Assembly: GCF_034259105.1 (NCBI RefSeq)
Contig: NZ_CP139478.1
Span: forward strand, 844,001-908,000
DNA length: 64,000 nt
Reading direction: 5' to 3'
Source: Limosilactobacillus reuteri
GTDB lineage: Bacteria > Bacillota > Bacilli > Lactobacillales > Lactobacillaceae
Shown here: piece by piece, positions 27,150 through 36,017 of the stretch
Position numbering within the stretch: position 1 is the stretch's first letter
How the letters are laid out: the number at the start of each line of letters is the position of its first letter
Position numbers and translations under genes: made by a program
Notes under the pieces: model-generated
Databases searched by the model: none
Seen by the model: the letters and a program-made list of their open reading frames with translations, nothing else
Told to the model about the DNA's origin: nothing

Positions 27150-28427
27150 CTAAATTTCAAGAATAAGTTAGCCACTGGACTCAAATAAATAATACTGACC
27201 AATTGATTATTGGTTGATGGAGCTGTGATATCTCTTGGTAGAAGGCCTTACGATAGATATCCATTGACGAATGTCCATTAAACATAGCTCGTGGATAGTG
27301 ATTCATCCAATCATTAGTCGCTATGATCTGAGCACTACTATAGTTATTTATAGCTTCACCTTTGGTAATCTCCTTGCGGAGAAACCGGTTATTGATCTCA
27401 TTGGATCCACGTTCCCAAGGGGAATACGGATCAGCATAGAAAACATGATCGTGAACTTGTGTTAACTCACTAAATTCTGAACCGTTGTCAGAGGTTATTG
27501 TCTTAAAGATGCGATAGTAAGCATCTGTGCCCATTTTCTGGCGTAAATTTATAAAGAACTGATTTACTGCATGCGCAGTTTTACCAGCAATTTTACTCGT
27601 GATATTAACTCGTGAAAGGCGATCAGTCATTACTAGTACAACACTGTCATTACCGTTTTTCTGTCCCTGAACTGTATCTAGTTCCCAATGGCCAATTTCG
27701 GACCGTTGGTCCGCAGTTTGAGGTCGTTGAGCAATATTAGGCCCTAAGCACCTTTTAGCTTGCGGATGAGTTCGATGATGCTTACGTTTAGGTTTTTCAA
27801 AGAGGTCTAAATTGGACGTACGAAGCACACCCTCATTAATCCATTGATATAAAGTTACAACCGACTTTGGGATCAGGGTGCCATCATTCATTAAATCTCG
27901 AGCCTTATAAATAACCGCTTGTGGGGAGTAATGGTGGTCGTCAAACTCACCAAGCATTAGCTGATCAGCTAATCGTAAAAATTGCTTTGAAGAATAATAT
28001 AAGCGACGACGACCAGAATGGCGGTGATGTTCAAGATATGTGGCCTGACCAGCTTCATAACTATAGATGTAGTAAGAATATTCGTAAATCTTACCATTAG
28101 ATTTTTGACGACGAAGTTGGCGGACCGTACCACGGTTGAGCTCGTTATTAATTGTTTGATGATTAACTCCTAATTGGCGACCAATTGCGCGATTGGAAAG
28201 TCCTTGCGACTTTAAAGTCGCAATCATCACACGTTCTTCTTTAGTAAGATGAGCATTCTTTTTATGAGTAGTCAATAAACTAGTAGACATGGTATCATTT
28301 AAGTGCGTCATTTGACGGACATCCTTTCATATAGGTTTGGTTCACTTAATATGATACCTGATGTCACGCCGAATGGCGTTTTTTATTTACCACCAACTGG
28401 GTGGCTAACTTCATTCTATAATCCACC
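27150..28427 (-). mobile_element. IS30-family insertion sequence A, inside ISL3 copy 2
   Basis: The element interrupts ISL3 so that AACAAATAAAGCCC appears on both sides (27136-27149 and 28428-28441) but only once in ISL3 copy 1. This defines the boundaries and a 14-base target duplication. The inner parts of the ends share AAGTTAGCCAC as an inverted repeat; the outermost bases match less well. It encodes one transposase. Its length is 1278 bp. Confidence 0.88.
27181..28311 (-). CDS. IS30-family transposase A
   Basis: This 376-residue IS30-type transposase has an N-terminal helix-turn-helix (LTKEERVMIATLKSQGLSNR, then AIGRQLGVNHQTINNEL) and a DDE integrase core. The catalytic residues lie in HWELDTVQG, ITSDNGSEF and the ERGSNEINNRFLRKEI helix. 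The ATG lies behind AAAGGATG. It shares only family-level similarity with the transposase at 34930, so two different IS30-type elements are present. Confidence 0.93.
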   Translation of the reverse strand: MTHLNDTMSTSLLTTHKKNAHLTKEERVMIATLKSQGLSNRAIGRQLGVNHQTINNELNRGTVRQLRRQKSNGKIYEYSYYIYSYEAGQATYLEHHRHSGRRRLYYSSKQFLRLADQLMLGEFDDHHYSPQAVIYKARDLMNDGTLIPKSVVTLYQWINEGVLRTSNLDLFEKPKRKHHRTHPQAKRCLGPNIAQRPQTADQRSEIGHWELDTVQGQKNGNDSVVLVMTDRLSRVNITSKIAGKTAHAVNQFFINLRQKMGTDAYYRIFKTITSDNGSEFSELTQVHDHVFYADPYSPWERGSNEINNRFLRKEITKGEAINNYSSAQIIATNDWMNHYPRAMFNGHSSMDIYRKAFYQEISQLHQPIINWSVLFI

Positions 28428-28479
28428 AACAAATAAAGCCCTGATGTTAAATCCATCAGTACTTAAAATTGTAAAGCCA

Positions 28480-28496
28480 GTTTTCTCCCAGCCTCA
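28480..28496. terminator. Right arm of the ISL3-hosting hairpin / terminator remnant
   Basis: GTTTTCTCCCAGCCTCA completes the inverted repeat begun at 25667. It ends two bases before the stop codon of the convergent kinase gene, so that gene has lost a compact terminator at its 3' end. Confidence 0.75.
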
Positions 28497-28497
28497 T

Positions 28498-29346
28498 TTA
28501 GTATTGACTTAAAATTTGATCGACTGCCCCACCATAGCTTTCGCCAAATAAGATTAAATGCATGCATAGGTAATAGAAACGATACCATGAAAGACGTTCA
28601 TCTAGCTGATCATCAAATGGAAAGATGCTGCTATATGCCTGGTAAAAACTATTATCGAAACCGCCAAAAACAGTTGTCATGGCTAAATCAAATTCACGAT
28701 CCCCAAATAATGCATCTGGATCGATTAAGTATGGTTTATGATCGCCAGCAAATAAGAAGTTGCCGGCCCATAAATCACCATGAAGAAGACTAGGGATAAC
28801 TTCATGGTGTTGGTAGTAATCAGTAAATTTATTAACCATTTGTTGGTAATGTTCTTGCCGCCATTTATTCCATCGTCCACGTTGGCTTGCCACTTTTACT
28901 TCTGGCTCTAGTCGCTGATTAATATAAAAATCAAGCCAGCTTGAGTTCCAAGAATTGTCTTTTACGAGGGCCTTGGTTTGATGATTGTCCATAAAGCCGA
29001 ATTCATCATTATGCTGTTGGTGCATTTTGGCAACGGCTAATCCCAGGTCAGCTTGATTACCCCAAGTCTCATCAAGCCAGTTTAAAATTAAATAGGCATT
29101 CCCGTCGATTTCACCATGGTAAAGCGGGGTTGGGGTATTAATGACCTTACCGATAGCTTTGAGACCATTAATTTCATGATTAAAATAATCTTGTGAATGG
29201 TTAGGTTGAACCTTTATAAAGTACCTATTTCCATCAGTAGTTGTGGCTTGATATGCTAAATTAATATCACCACCACTGACTGGTTTAACAGAAGTGAGAT
29301 TTTTTAATGGAAGGCGCTTAAACCATGCTGTATTTGGACTTTCCAA
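28498..29346 (-). CDS. Fructosamine kinase family protein
   Basis: This 282-residue member of the fructosamine-3-kinase family, related to aminoglycoside phosphotransferases, has VSGGDINLAYQA near the N terminus, RYFIKVQ with the ATP-binding lysine, the catalytic loop LLHGDLWAGNFLF, and the metal-binding DPDALFGDREFDLAM. Bacterial members phosphorylate sugar-protein adducts such as ribulosamines so that they fall apart, which is a protein-repair role. The true substrate here is unknown. Translation starts at TTG eight bases after AAAGGAGG. Confidence 0.88.
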   Translation of the reverse strand: MESPNTAWFKRLPLKNLTSVKPVSGGDINLAYQATTTDGNRYFIKVQPNHSQDYFNHEINGLKAIGKVINTPTPLYHGEIDGNAYLILNWLDETWGNQADLGLAVAKMHQQHNDEFGFMDNHQTKALVKDNSWNSSWLDFYINQRLEPEVKVASQRGRWNKWRQEHYQQMVNKFTDYYQHHEVIPSLLHGDLWAGNFLFAGDHKPYLIDPDALFGDREFDLAMTTVFGGFDNSFYQAYSSIFPFDDQLDERLSWYRFYYLCMHLILFGESYGGAVDQILSQY

Positions 29347-29443
29347 TTGATGTTCCTCCTTTATTAAATTACTTTATTTATACCATTTTTAGACAAGTGT
29401 TGTTAAATAAAGTTGATTTATAAGGCACCAATTAACCTTAGTA

Positions 29444-29472
29444 TTGACATTTATGAGGGTATCGAGTAAGGT
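29444..29472 (+). promoter_or_regulatory. Probable promoter of the aspS T-box transcript
   Basis: A consensus TTGACA is followed after 17 bases by TAAGGT, a poor -10 box. It is the only good -35 upstream of the T-box leader. Confidence 0.45.
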
Positions 29473-29489
29473 AAAAATGTAAATTAAAG

Positions 29490-29690
29490 ATATTAATAGC
29501 TGTTGATAAAGAATGCTCGGGTACTTGAAATTATCAGCGATTGGAGAAAGGTGAGAGCTCCAAATATTTCAGTCTCGATTGACCCTTTTGAAGCTGGGCG
29601 ATATGCTCCGTCGTTTAGGCGTTATTTTTGAGTGATACCAAGGTGGTACCGTGCATTTGCACCCTTGTAATTTCAAGGGTGCTTTTTATT
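29490..29690 (+). promoter_or_regulatory. T-box riboswitch, aspartate type, controlling aspS
   Basis: The leader contains the distal Stem I motif GGTGAGAGCTCC, a candidate specifier codon GAC (29581-29583), the T-box core ACCAAGGTGGTACCGTGC, and a terminator with arms GCACCCTTG and CAAGGGTGC followed by TTTTT. Uncharged tRNA-Asp would pair with the specifier and the T-box and block the terminator. GAC lies exactly 19 bases after the distal motif, the same spacing as GGC in the glyQS leader, which supports the assignment. Confidence 0.92.
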
Positions 29691-29727
29691 TAAACTGTTA
29701 TTAAAAATTGAAAGAGGTAAGCGGAGA

Positions 29728-31530
29728 ATGAAGAGAACGAATTATGCTGGGGATACAAATGAACAGCAAGTTGGACAAGAAGTTGTCTTAAAGGGTTGGG
29801 TAGCTAAGCGTCGTAACCTAGGTGGACTTATCTTTATTGATTTATGGGATCGGGAAGGAATTGTTCAACTAGTATTCAACGAAAAGGAAAATCCAGAAGC
29901 ATTTGAAATTGCAAATGCGGTTCGTAACCAATATGTTCTTGAGGTTCAAGGAAAAGTTCAATTACGGGCAGAAAAAGAAATTAATCCAGATATGAAGACT
30001 GGAAAAGTCGAAGTAGCTGTTGATAAGGTTAAGGTATTAGCAAAATCAGAAACAACACCATTTGACATTACTGATGGTGTTGATGCTTCTGAAGACTTAC
30101 GAATGAAGTACCGTTACCTTGATTTACGGCGGCCAGAAATGATGCGTAATTTGAAGTTGCGGAGTAAGGTTGCTTCAATTGTGCACAATTACTATGATAA
30201 TGAAGGGTTTATGGATGTTGAAACCCCTGATTTAACACGGTCAACACCAGAAGGAGCACGTGACTATATTGTTCCATCACGTGTTTACCCTGGTCATTTC
30301 TATGCTTTACCACAATCACCACAATTATTTAAGCAATTGTTAATGGCAGCCGGAGTTGATAAGTATTATCAATTGGCACGTTGTTTCCGGGATGAAGACC
30401 TTCGTGGTGACCGTCAACCAGAATTTACGCAAATTGATACTGAAATGAGTTTTGCAACTCCTGAAGATATCCAAACAGTTACAGAAGGTTTAATTAAGCG
30501 GGTAATGAAGGGAATCGTGGGGGTAGATGTTAAGACCCCATTTCCACGGATGGAATGGCAAGAAGCCATGGACAAGTACGGTTCCGATAAGCCTGATACC
30601 CGTTTTGGGATGTTGATTCATGACCTTTCTGATATTGTAAAGGATAGTTCATTTAAGGTCTTTGCCAATACTGTTGCTGATGGTAATTATGTTCGTGCAA
30701 TTCGCGTTCCTGGTGGAGCAGACAAGTATTCCCGAAAAGATATTTCTAAGTATGAAGAATACATTAAGCGTTTTGGTGCAAAGGGCCTTGCATGGGTTAA
30801 GGTAACTGCTGATGGTTACAATGGTCCAGTTGCTAAGTTCTTAAATGATCAAGTTGCCCAAATCAATAAAGAAATGGATGCCAAAGAAGGGGACTTAATC
30901 CTCTTTGTTGCTGGTAGTTTCCACGTTGTATCAGATTCACTTGGCTACCTTCGTCGGGCAATCGCTGAAGAGCTAGATATGATTAAGCCTGACCAATGGA
31001 ACTACTTATGGGTTGTTAATTGGCCAATGTTTGAATATGATGAAGGCTTTGGAAAGTGGATTGCCGCTCACCACCCATTTACGATGCTAAATGAAGAAGA
31101 CTTACATTATCTTGAAGATGGGGAAGATCCTCATAAAGCTCATGCTCAAAGTTACGATATTATCTTGAATGGTAACGAGATCGGTGGGGGATCAATTCGT
31201 ATCCACGATCCAAAGATTCAAGAAAAAGTTCTCAAAGCTCTTGGATATACAAAGGAACGTGCAGAAGCTCGCTTTGGATTCTTACTTAAGGCCTTAACAA
31301 TGGGAATGCCACCTGAGGGAGGACTTGCCTTTGGTTTGGACCGATGGGTTATGTTACTAGCTCAAGCTGATAGTATTCGGGATGTTATTCCATTCCCTAA
31401 GAACTCGAAGGCAGTTGAACCATTAACGGCAGCTCCAGGCAAAGTTAGTGAACAACAACTTGATGATCTTAAAATTGAATTTGATGAAAAAATTGATTAC
31501 AAGCTCGATCAAGATCCAGATGAACAATAA
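29728..31530 (+). CDS. aspS: Aspartyl-tRNA synthetase
   Basis: AspS is a class IIb synthetase that charges tRNA-Asp. The 600-residue protein has the N-terminal OB-fold anticodon domain ([22 protein letters not shown]), motif 2 ([20 protein letters not shown]), the bacterial GAD insertion domain and motif 3 ([13 protein letters not shown]). The ATG follows GAGGTAAGCGG. It is the only gene downstream of an aspartate-type T-box. hisS, its frequent upstream partner in Bacillota, is not here. Confidence 0.97.
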   Translation: MKRTNYAGDTNEQQVGQEVVLKGWVAKRRNLGGLIFIDLWDREGIVQLVFNEKENPEAFEIANAVRNQYVLEVQGKVQLRAEKEINPDMKTGKVEVAVDKVKVLAKSETTPFDITDGVDASEDLRMKYRYLDLRRPEMMRNLKLRSKVASIVHNYYDNEGFMDVETPDLTRSTPEGARDYIVPSRVYPGHFYALPQSPQLFKQLLMAAGVDKYYQLARCFRDEDLRGDRQPEFTQIDTEMSFATPEDIQTVTEGLIKRVMKGIVGVDVKTPFPRMEWQEAMDKYGSDKPDTRFGMLIHDLSDIVKDSSFKVFANTVADGNYVRAIRVPGGADKYSRKDISKYEEYIKRFGAKGLAWVKVTADGYNGPVAKFLNDQVAQINKEMDAKEGDLILFVAGSFHVVSDSLGYLRRAIAEELDMIKPDQWNYLWVVNWPMFEYDEGFGKWIAAHHPFTMLNEEDLHYLEDGEDPHKAHAQSYDIILNGNEIGGGSIRIHDPKIQEKVLKALGYTKERAEARFGFLLKALTMGMPPEGGLAFGLDRWVMLLAQADSIRDVIPFPKNSKAVEPLTAAPGKVSEQQLDDLKIEFDEKIDYKLDQDPDEQ

Positions 31531-31539
31531 ATAAAACAA

Positions 31540-31592
31540 AAATAATCCTCGTGAAAAGGTACTTGAAGTGTACTGTTCACGAGGATTATTTT
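31540..31592. terminator. Bidirectional terminator between aspS and glnQ
   Basis: AATAATCCTCGTGAA pairs with TTCACGAGGATTATT over 15 bases around an imperfect loop, with A and T runs outside. It serves the converging aspS and ABC-transporter transcripts. Confidence 0.88.
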
Positions 31593-32331
31593 ATTTCAAA
31601 ATCTTCTTCAAAAAGTCTTGTGCCCGGGGGCTAGTAGGGTGGGCAAAAAATTCCTCTGGATCTCCAGTTTCCTGAATATACCCATCTGCCATGAACCAGA
31701 TTTGGTCTGCTACTTCACGAGCAAACCCCATCTCATGAGTAACAACCACCATTGTCATTCCCGATTCAGCTAAATCGCGCATTACTTTTAGTACCTCATC
31801 AACCATTTCAGGATCAAGGGCACTCGTTGGTTCGTCAAAGAGCATTACTGCTGGACTCATCGCAAGGGCCCGGGCAATTGCAACCCGTTGTTTTTGCCCT
31901 CCTGACAGTTGATTCGGATATTGTTGAGCCTTATCGCTTAAACCAACTTTTTCTAGTAGTTCCATCGCAGTTTTAGTTGCTTCTTTTTCATTGATATTTT
32001 TAACTTTAACTGGTGCAATTGTGATATTTTTAAGGACTGTCATATTAGGAAAAAGATTGAAGCTTTGAAAAACCATTCCCATCTTTTCTCGCAATTGGTC
32101 GAGTTTTTTATCACTTAAGCCAATCATATTCTGTCCTTCAAAAAGAACTTGTCCGCTTGTTGGTTGTTCGAGTGCATTTAAGCAACGGAGAAAAGTACTT
32201 TTACCTGCTCCTGAAGGGCCAATCACACAAACTACTTGGCCCTTATCAACATGTTCGGAAATATCTTTTAAGACAATATTATTTTTGAATTTTTTCTGTA
32301 AGTTTTTAATTTCAATCATTTTAGTGGGCAT
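31591..32331 (-). CDS. glnQ: Polar amino acid ABC transporter, ATP-binding protein (GlnQ-like)
   Basis: The 246-residue ATPase drives amino-acid uptake with the fused permease encoded just upstream. It shows Walker [10 protein letters not shown], a Q-loop ([13 protein letters not shown]), the ABC signature LSGGQKQR, Walker B VMLFDEP, and a switch histidine in [10 protein letters not shown]. The ATG overlaps the last 11 bases of the permease gene and lies behind AAGGGA. Glutamine is the most likely substrate by family, but glutamate or other polar amino acids are possible. Confidence 0.92.
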   Translation of the reverse strand: MPTKMIEIKNLQKKFKNNIVLKDISEHVDKGQVVCVIGPSGAGKSTFLRCLNALEQPTSGQVLFEGQNMIGLSDKKLDQLREKMGMVFQSFNLFPNMTVLKNITIAPVKVKNINEKEATKTAMELLEKVGLSDKAQQYPNQLSGGQKQRVAIARALAMSPAVMLFDEPTSALDPEMVDEVLKVMRDLAESGMTMVVVTHEMGFAREVADQIWFMADGYIQETGDPEEFFAHPTSPRAQDFLKKILK

Positions 32332-33832
32332 GTTTCATTCTCCCTTCAAAGTAAAGCAAAATCCTGGATAGTGTAAATGTGAGGATAAAGTAGATGATCA
32401 TTGTGATGAATAGAGGTAAAACTCCTTTATAAGTTGCTGATTGCACTAATTGTGTTTGATACATCAATTCGGAAACACCAATCACAGAAACTAATGAACT
32501 ATCTTTTAATAAAGTAATAAGCTCATTTCCTAATGCTGGCCAAATATTTTTAAGTGCTTGGGGCATAATCACATATCTGAATGTTTTGCTTTTACTCATC
32601 CCCAAGCTTCGAGCAGCTTCTGTTTGTCCAAGTGGAATGGATTGGATCCCAGAACGAATAATTTCAGCAACGTAGGCACCGGAATTTAGTGAAACGGCAA
32701 TAATCCCAGCGAGGAGGGCCGGAAGTGATTGAATAATTGCGCCAATCCCAAAGTAAACAAACATGATTTGAACCATCATTGGCGTACCCCGAAGAAATTC
32801 AATGTAGCAAACAGCAATTGAATGTAAGAATTTGTTCTTTGAAAGCCGCATTAGTGCAAAGAGAGTTCCTAATAGGAAACCAAAAATAACAGAGACAACT
32901 GTAATGATTAATGTATATTTAATCCCTTTAGCAAAGTAACGCCAATAGCTAAGAACAGTATTTTGTTTTTTATAGCTCTTCATGTATTGTGAGGCTTCAG
33001 GAATCCATTTTTTATTAATTAGTTGTTCTTTATTAACTTTTTTAATTGTCTGGTTGGCGGCATTGACTAACGAGGTATCACCTTTAGGAAAGGCCATGGC
33101 AATTCCGCCAGCAGTATTTGGCAATTTCGAATTAAAGGCATAAAGATTTGAATTGTTGGCAGCATAGGCTTTAGCAGTAGCAGCATCCATTAAAATCCCA
33201 TCATATTTATGAGATTGAAGTCCAATGACTAAGGAAGAAAGTTTAGCAAGCCCTTTGCCGTTTGCTTTAGGCATTTCCTTTGAAATCAGGGTTGATTGGA
33301 GTGTACCGTTTTGTGCTCCCACATTTTTCCCATTAAAACTTTTGACATTAACTAGCTTATCTTTATCTCCTTTATTAATTAAGAAGTAACTATCGCCGGA
33401 ATAATATGTATTTGAGAAGTCAACGCTCTTTTTTCGTTCAGCTGTAACGTTCATTCCCGAAATAATAGCATCAATTTTACCTGTTTCCAGCGCAACTAGA
33501 AGTGAGTCAAAGTCCATGTTTTTAATAACTAGTTTTACTCCCAAGTCTTTAGCAAATTGTTTAGCAAGGGAAACCTCAAAACCGACATATTTAGTTTTTC
33601 CATTTTCTTTGGTTGTGAATTCGTAGGGTGGATAATCAGCACTCATTCCCACAACCAATGTTCCTTTTTGTTTAATCTTTTGCACTGAATCATTACTAGC
33701 GACTTGCGATGGATTATTGGCTGATGAAGAGCTAGTTGAACTGCTCTCGTTAGCAGCTAATGCAGTAATAGGTGTACATAATATCGGAAACGCAATTACC
33801 GTTAGCAGTAATAAATGTTTAAAACCTTTCAT
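32321..33832 (-). CDS. Amino acid ABC transporter, fused substrate-binding and permease protein
   Basis: This 503-residue fusion begins with a signal peptide (about residues 1-27, ending TALAA) and a Ser/Asn-rich linker. A periplasmic-type binding domain follows ([16 protein letters not shown] to about residue 290), then a permease with several membrane helices and the EAA loop [21 protein letters not shown]. Fused GlnH-GlnP proteins are common in lactic acid bacteria; the binding domain is displayed outside the cell. It is cotranscribed with the overlapping ATPase gene. Substrate is inferred to be glutamine-like. Confidence 0.92.
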   Translation of the reverse strand: MKGFKHLLLLTVIAFPILCTPITALAANESSSTSSSSANNPSQVASNDSVQKIKQKGTLVVGMSADYPPYEFTTKENGKTKYVGFEVSLAKQFAKDLGVKLVIKNMDFDSLLVALETGKIDAIISGMNVTAERKKSVDFSNTYYSGDSYFLINKGDKDKLVNVKSFNGKNVGAQNGTLQSTLISKEMPKANGKGLAKLSSLVIGLQSHKYDGILMDAATAKAYAANNSNLYAFNSKLPNTAGGIAMAFPKGDTSLVNAANQTIKKVNKEQLINKKWIPEASQYMKSYKKQNTVLSYWRYFAKGIKYTLIITVVSVIFGFLLGTLFALMRLSKNKFLHSIAVCYIEFLRGTPMMVQIMFVYFGIGAIIQSLPALLAGIIAVSLNSGAYVAEIIRSGIQSIPLGQTEAARSLGMSKSKTFRYVIMPQALKNIWPALGNELITLLKDSSLVSVIGVSELMYQTQLVQSATYKGVLPLFITMIIYFILTFTLSRILLYFEGRMKHAH

Positions 33833-33875
33833 AGTTAATAACTCCTTTGAGAATAGTAAAATTAAATTGTTACTA

Positions 33876-33904
33876 AATATACACTTAAATGTTTATTTAT
33901 GCAA
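33876..33904 (-). promoter_or_regulatory. Promoter of the amino acid ABC transporter operon
   Basis: On the minus strand TTGCAT and TATATT are separated by 17 bases, about 45 bases before the ATG. The rest of the 300-base spacer is very A/T-rich and holds the divergent rpsU promoter. Confidence 0.6.
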
Positions 33905-34028
33905 TATAAAATCTATAAATAGAATAAATATTCATATATTTGTATAATGATTAAAAGCGTTTACTTAGCTTATGGAGTAGTCAAAGAATAGGTGGATAAG
34001 AAATTTAAATTTTTATTTAAAAGTAATG

Positions 34029-34057
34029 TTGACAGGGTAGGCCATGTTGGGTAAAAT
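34029..34057 (+). promoter_or_regulatory. Promoter of rpsU
   Basis: A consensus TTGACA and TAAAAT are separated by exactly 17 bases. The leader of about 70 bases that follows contains a GGAGGGAGG ribosome site. Confidence 0.8.
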
Positions 34058-34132
34058 AATTTTTGTAGTGAAAAGGAAGCAGTATGCCTGCTACCTCGAT
34101 ACGTAACTTTAAGCTCGGAGGGAGGGATCAAC

Positions 34133-34324
34133 ATGTCAAAAACAGTCGTTCGTAAGAATGAATCTTTAGACGACGCTCTTCGACGCTTTAAACGTTCAGT
34201 TTCACGTAACGGAACATTGCAAGAATATCGTAAACGTGAATTTTACGAAAAGCCAAGTGTAAAACGCAAGTTGAAATCTGAAGCGGCACGGAAGCGTAAG
34301 AATAAGCGCGGTCGTCGTTACTAA
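34133..34324 (+). CDS. rpsU: 30S ribosomal protein S21
   Basis: S21 is a small, very basic protein of the 30S platform needed for start-site recognition. The 63-residue chain has [20 protein letters not shown] and the Lys/Arg-rich tail [10 protein letters not shown] typical of S21. The ATG follows an unusually strong GGAGGGAGG. It has its own strong promoter and terminator, with yqeY next, the standard rpsU-yqeY pair. Confidence 0.97.
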   Translation: MSKTVVRKNESLDDALRRFKRSVSRNGTLQEYRKREFYEKPSVKRKLKSEAARKRKNKRGRRY

Positions 34325-34331
34325 AAATGTG

Positions 34332-34366
34332 TGCTCTCACCTGTTGCCTGGTGAGAGCTTTTTTAT
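34332..34366 (+). terminator. Terminator after rpsU
   Basis: GCTCTCACC and GGTGAGAGC form a perfect 9-bp stem followed by TTTTTT. It lies between rpsU and yqeY and likely gives higher expression of rpsU than of yqeY. Confidence 0.88.
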
Positions 34367-34385
34367 ATGAAAGGAAAGATAAATA

Positions 34386-34832
34386 ATGAGCTTACTACAA
34401 CAATTAACGTCAGATATGGTATCAGCAATGAAGAATCGTGATAAGGAAACATTAAACGTTGTCCGGATGCTTAAAGCAGCAGTTCAAAATGAACAAATTG
34501 AACTTGGCCACGATTTGAGCGCTAATGAAGAAATTGCGGTAATGGCACGTGAATATAAACAGCGTAAAGAATCGCTTGAAGAATTTGAAAAAGCTGGACG
34601 AGAAGATCTAATCAACCAAGCTAAAAATGAATTAGCAATTGTTGAAAAATATATGCCAAAGCAGTTATCAAAAGATGAAGTTACTAAGATTGTTAAGGAA
34701 GTAATTGATGAGCTTAATGCTTCTAGTATGAAGAACTTCGGACAAGTAATGGGGGCAGTTATGCCCAAAGTTCAAGGTCAAGCAGATGGAAAATTAGTTA
34801 ACCAGGTTGTAAAAGAACAATTGAGTAAGTAA
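34386..34832 (+). CDS. yqeY: GatB/YqeY domain-containing protein
   Basis: This 148-residue protein resembles the C-terminal tail domain of GatB, the tRNA-dependent amidotransferase subunit. The motifs include MKNRDKETLNVVRMLKAA, a charged helical middle (REYKQRKESLEEFEKAGRED), YMPKQLS, and the C-terminal GQVMGAVMPKVQGQADGKLV. The free-standing protein is widespread, and an RNA- or tRNA-related role is assumed from homology only. It follows rpsU after a terminator, the common arrangement in Bacillota. Confidence 0.93.
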   Translation: MSLLQQLTSDMVSAMKNRDKETLNVVRMLKAAVQNEQIELGHDLSANEEIAVMAREYKQRKESLEEFEKAGREDLINQAKNELAIVEKYMPKQLSKDEVTKIVKEVIDELNASSMKNFGQVMGAVMPKVQGQADGKLVNQVVKEQLSK

Positions 34833-34842
34833 TATCAGCTGT

Positions 34843-34889
34843 AAAAAAGAAAGTATGGGGATAAAGTTTCTTCATACTTTCTTTTTTTA
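34843..34889 (+). terminator. Terminator after yqeY
   Basis: AAAAAAGAAAGTATG pairs with CATACTTTCTTTTTTT around a loop of about 17 bases. Confidence 0.85.
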
Positions 34890-34917
34890 CTGTACATTTT
34901 TACTTTTTATCCTGAAA

Positions 34918-35979
34918 TGTCAATTTAAATTAGAAAAAAGGTGAAAGTTGTTCTTCTGTGACATGACTCAAGAATACTTCTAATGGTGTACGATAATTAA
35001 GAGATTTTCGTGGGATATTGTTGCGACGATGCATTAGCTGAGTGACTAGTTCGTCTGGTAAATCGCGAAAATCTAGCTTTTTACTAAGACCATCACGACG
35101 CAAGAGGCCGTTATTATTTTCGTTTAACCCTCGTTGATTGGGAGCACCGACTTCCGCAAAATAGGTGTGAAGATCATACTTATTGGCTATTTCTCGCCAT
35201 CCAGCAAATTCTTTCCCGTTATCAAAAGTAATTGATTTAACAAAGTGACGTGGCAGTTTAGCGAGCCATTGATCAAGCTGGCAATTCACTGCTTCGTCTG
35301 TTTTATGATGAATATTAAGGACAATCATTACTTTGGATTGTCGCTCTACTAGCGTCATTACCGCTCCGCGGTGAGCTTTACCTTGAACTGTATCAGCTTC
35401 AAAGTGCCCAAATTCATGTTGGTAATGCGGAAAATCACGATATCGTTGATAGATACTGCGTCCTAATTGGCCAGCTTTACCACGATGTTCCACATAGCCA
35501 TTGGGATGGCGTTTTCCTTTCATCGGTAGCTGTTTAACGGAAAAGCCATACTGATTGCGGGCAAACATGCGATAAAGGGTGCGCATACTGCAGCTAATTG
35601 GGTGTTCATGACGACCAATAATAGTATCAGGAGTCCAACCTGCCTTGATTTGCGCATGGATATAGTTAACTTCGATAGTTGGCAGTTGGGTCTGCTTCCG
35701 ACCACAACGACGCTTATGTCGCTGATAAGTCTGAAGATATTGGTCGATGGTTTTACCGTCGTTGAGGAAACGATAAACACGATAGATGGTTTCTTGACTA
35801 CGCTGAAGTAATTTAGCAGCCCGATAAGCTTTAGTACCTTGATACCAAAAATCAGCTATGAGAGTTAATTCACGTGTGGTAAGATGTTTATAGGTCATTT
35901 GTGATTGCCTTTCTTTTGATTAGGGATATTCAAAAGTCTATCACAAATGGCTTTTTACTTTTTCTAACTTAATTTTACA
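34918..35979 (-). mobile_element. IS30-family insertion sequence B, upstream of bsh
   Basis: The left end TGTCAATTTAAATTAGAAAA and the complement of the right end (TGTAAAATTAAGTTAGAAAA) form inverted repeats with three mismatches. AA on both sides would be a 2-bp duplication, usual for the family. The 1062-bp element carries one intact transposase gene. It lies between the yqeY terminator and bsh, with only 38 bases between its end and the bsh ATG. Confidence 0.88.
34930..35898 (-). CDS. IS30-family transposase B
   Basis: This 322-residue transposase has an N-terminal helix-turn-helix region (LTTRELTLIADFWYQ, AAKLLQRSQETIYRVYRF) and the DDE core, with FGHFEADTVQG, ITFDNGKEF and the NQRGLNENNNGLLRRD segment with the catalytic glutamate. 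It is similar to IS30 transposases of other lactobacilli and clearly different from the 376-residue transposase at 27181. The ATG follows AAAGGCAATC. The catalytic motifs are intact. Confidence 0.93.
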   Translation of the reverse strand: MTYKHLTTRELTLIADFWYQGTKAYRAAKLLQRSQETIYRVYRFLNDGKTIDQYLQTYQRHKRRCGRKQTQLPTIEVNYIHAQIKAGWTPDTIIGRHEHPISCSMRTLYRMFARNQYGFSVKQLPMKGKRHPNGYVEHRGKAGQLGRSIYQRYRDFPHYQHEFGHFEADTVQGKAHRGAVMTLVERQSKVMIVLNIHHKTDEAVNCQLDQWLAKLPRHFVKSITFDNGKEFAGWREIANKYDLHTYFAEVGAPNQRGLNENNNGLLRRDGLSKKLDFRDLPDELVTQLMHRRNNIPRKSLNYRTPLEVFLSHVTEEQLSPFF

Positions 35980-35999
35980 AACGACGACTAGAATTAAGG

Positions 36000-36005
36000 T
36001 ATATT
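36000..36005 (+). promoter_or_regulatory. Putative -10 box of bsh close to an IS end
   Basis: TATATT lies 12 bases before the bsh ATG. The nearest -35-like hexamer, TTTACA, is at the very end of the IS30 element but 20 bases away, which is too far for an optimal promoter. A transcript starting seven bases after the -10 would have only about six untranslated bases. Confidence 0.35.
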
Positions 36006-36017
36006 CAAAAGAAAAAT

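Larger units (their letters stand above)
25694..28478 (-). mobile_element. ISL3-family insertion sequence, copy 2 (split by an IS30-family element)
   Basis: The left end is GGCTCTTCG and the right end is the complement of GTAAAGCC, as in copy 1, with the shared AAGTACTGATG segment. Its right end, outside the transposase gene, carries an IS30-family insertion. Flanking octamers AAGTTTCT and AGTTTTCT agree at six of eight positions, a possible decayed target duplication. The whole element sits in the loop of a 17-bp perfect hairpin. The transposase gene is intact. Confidence 0.9.
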
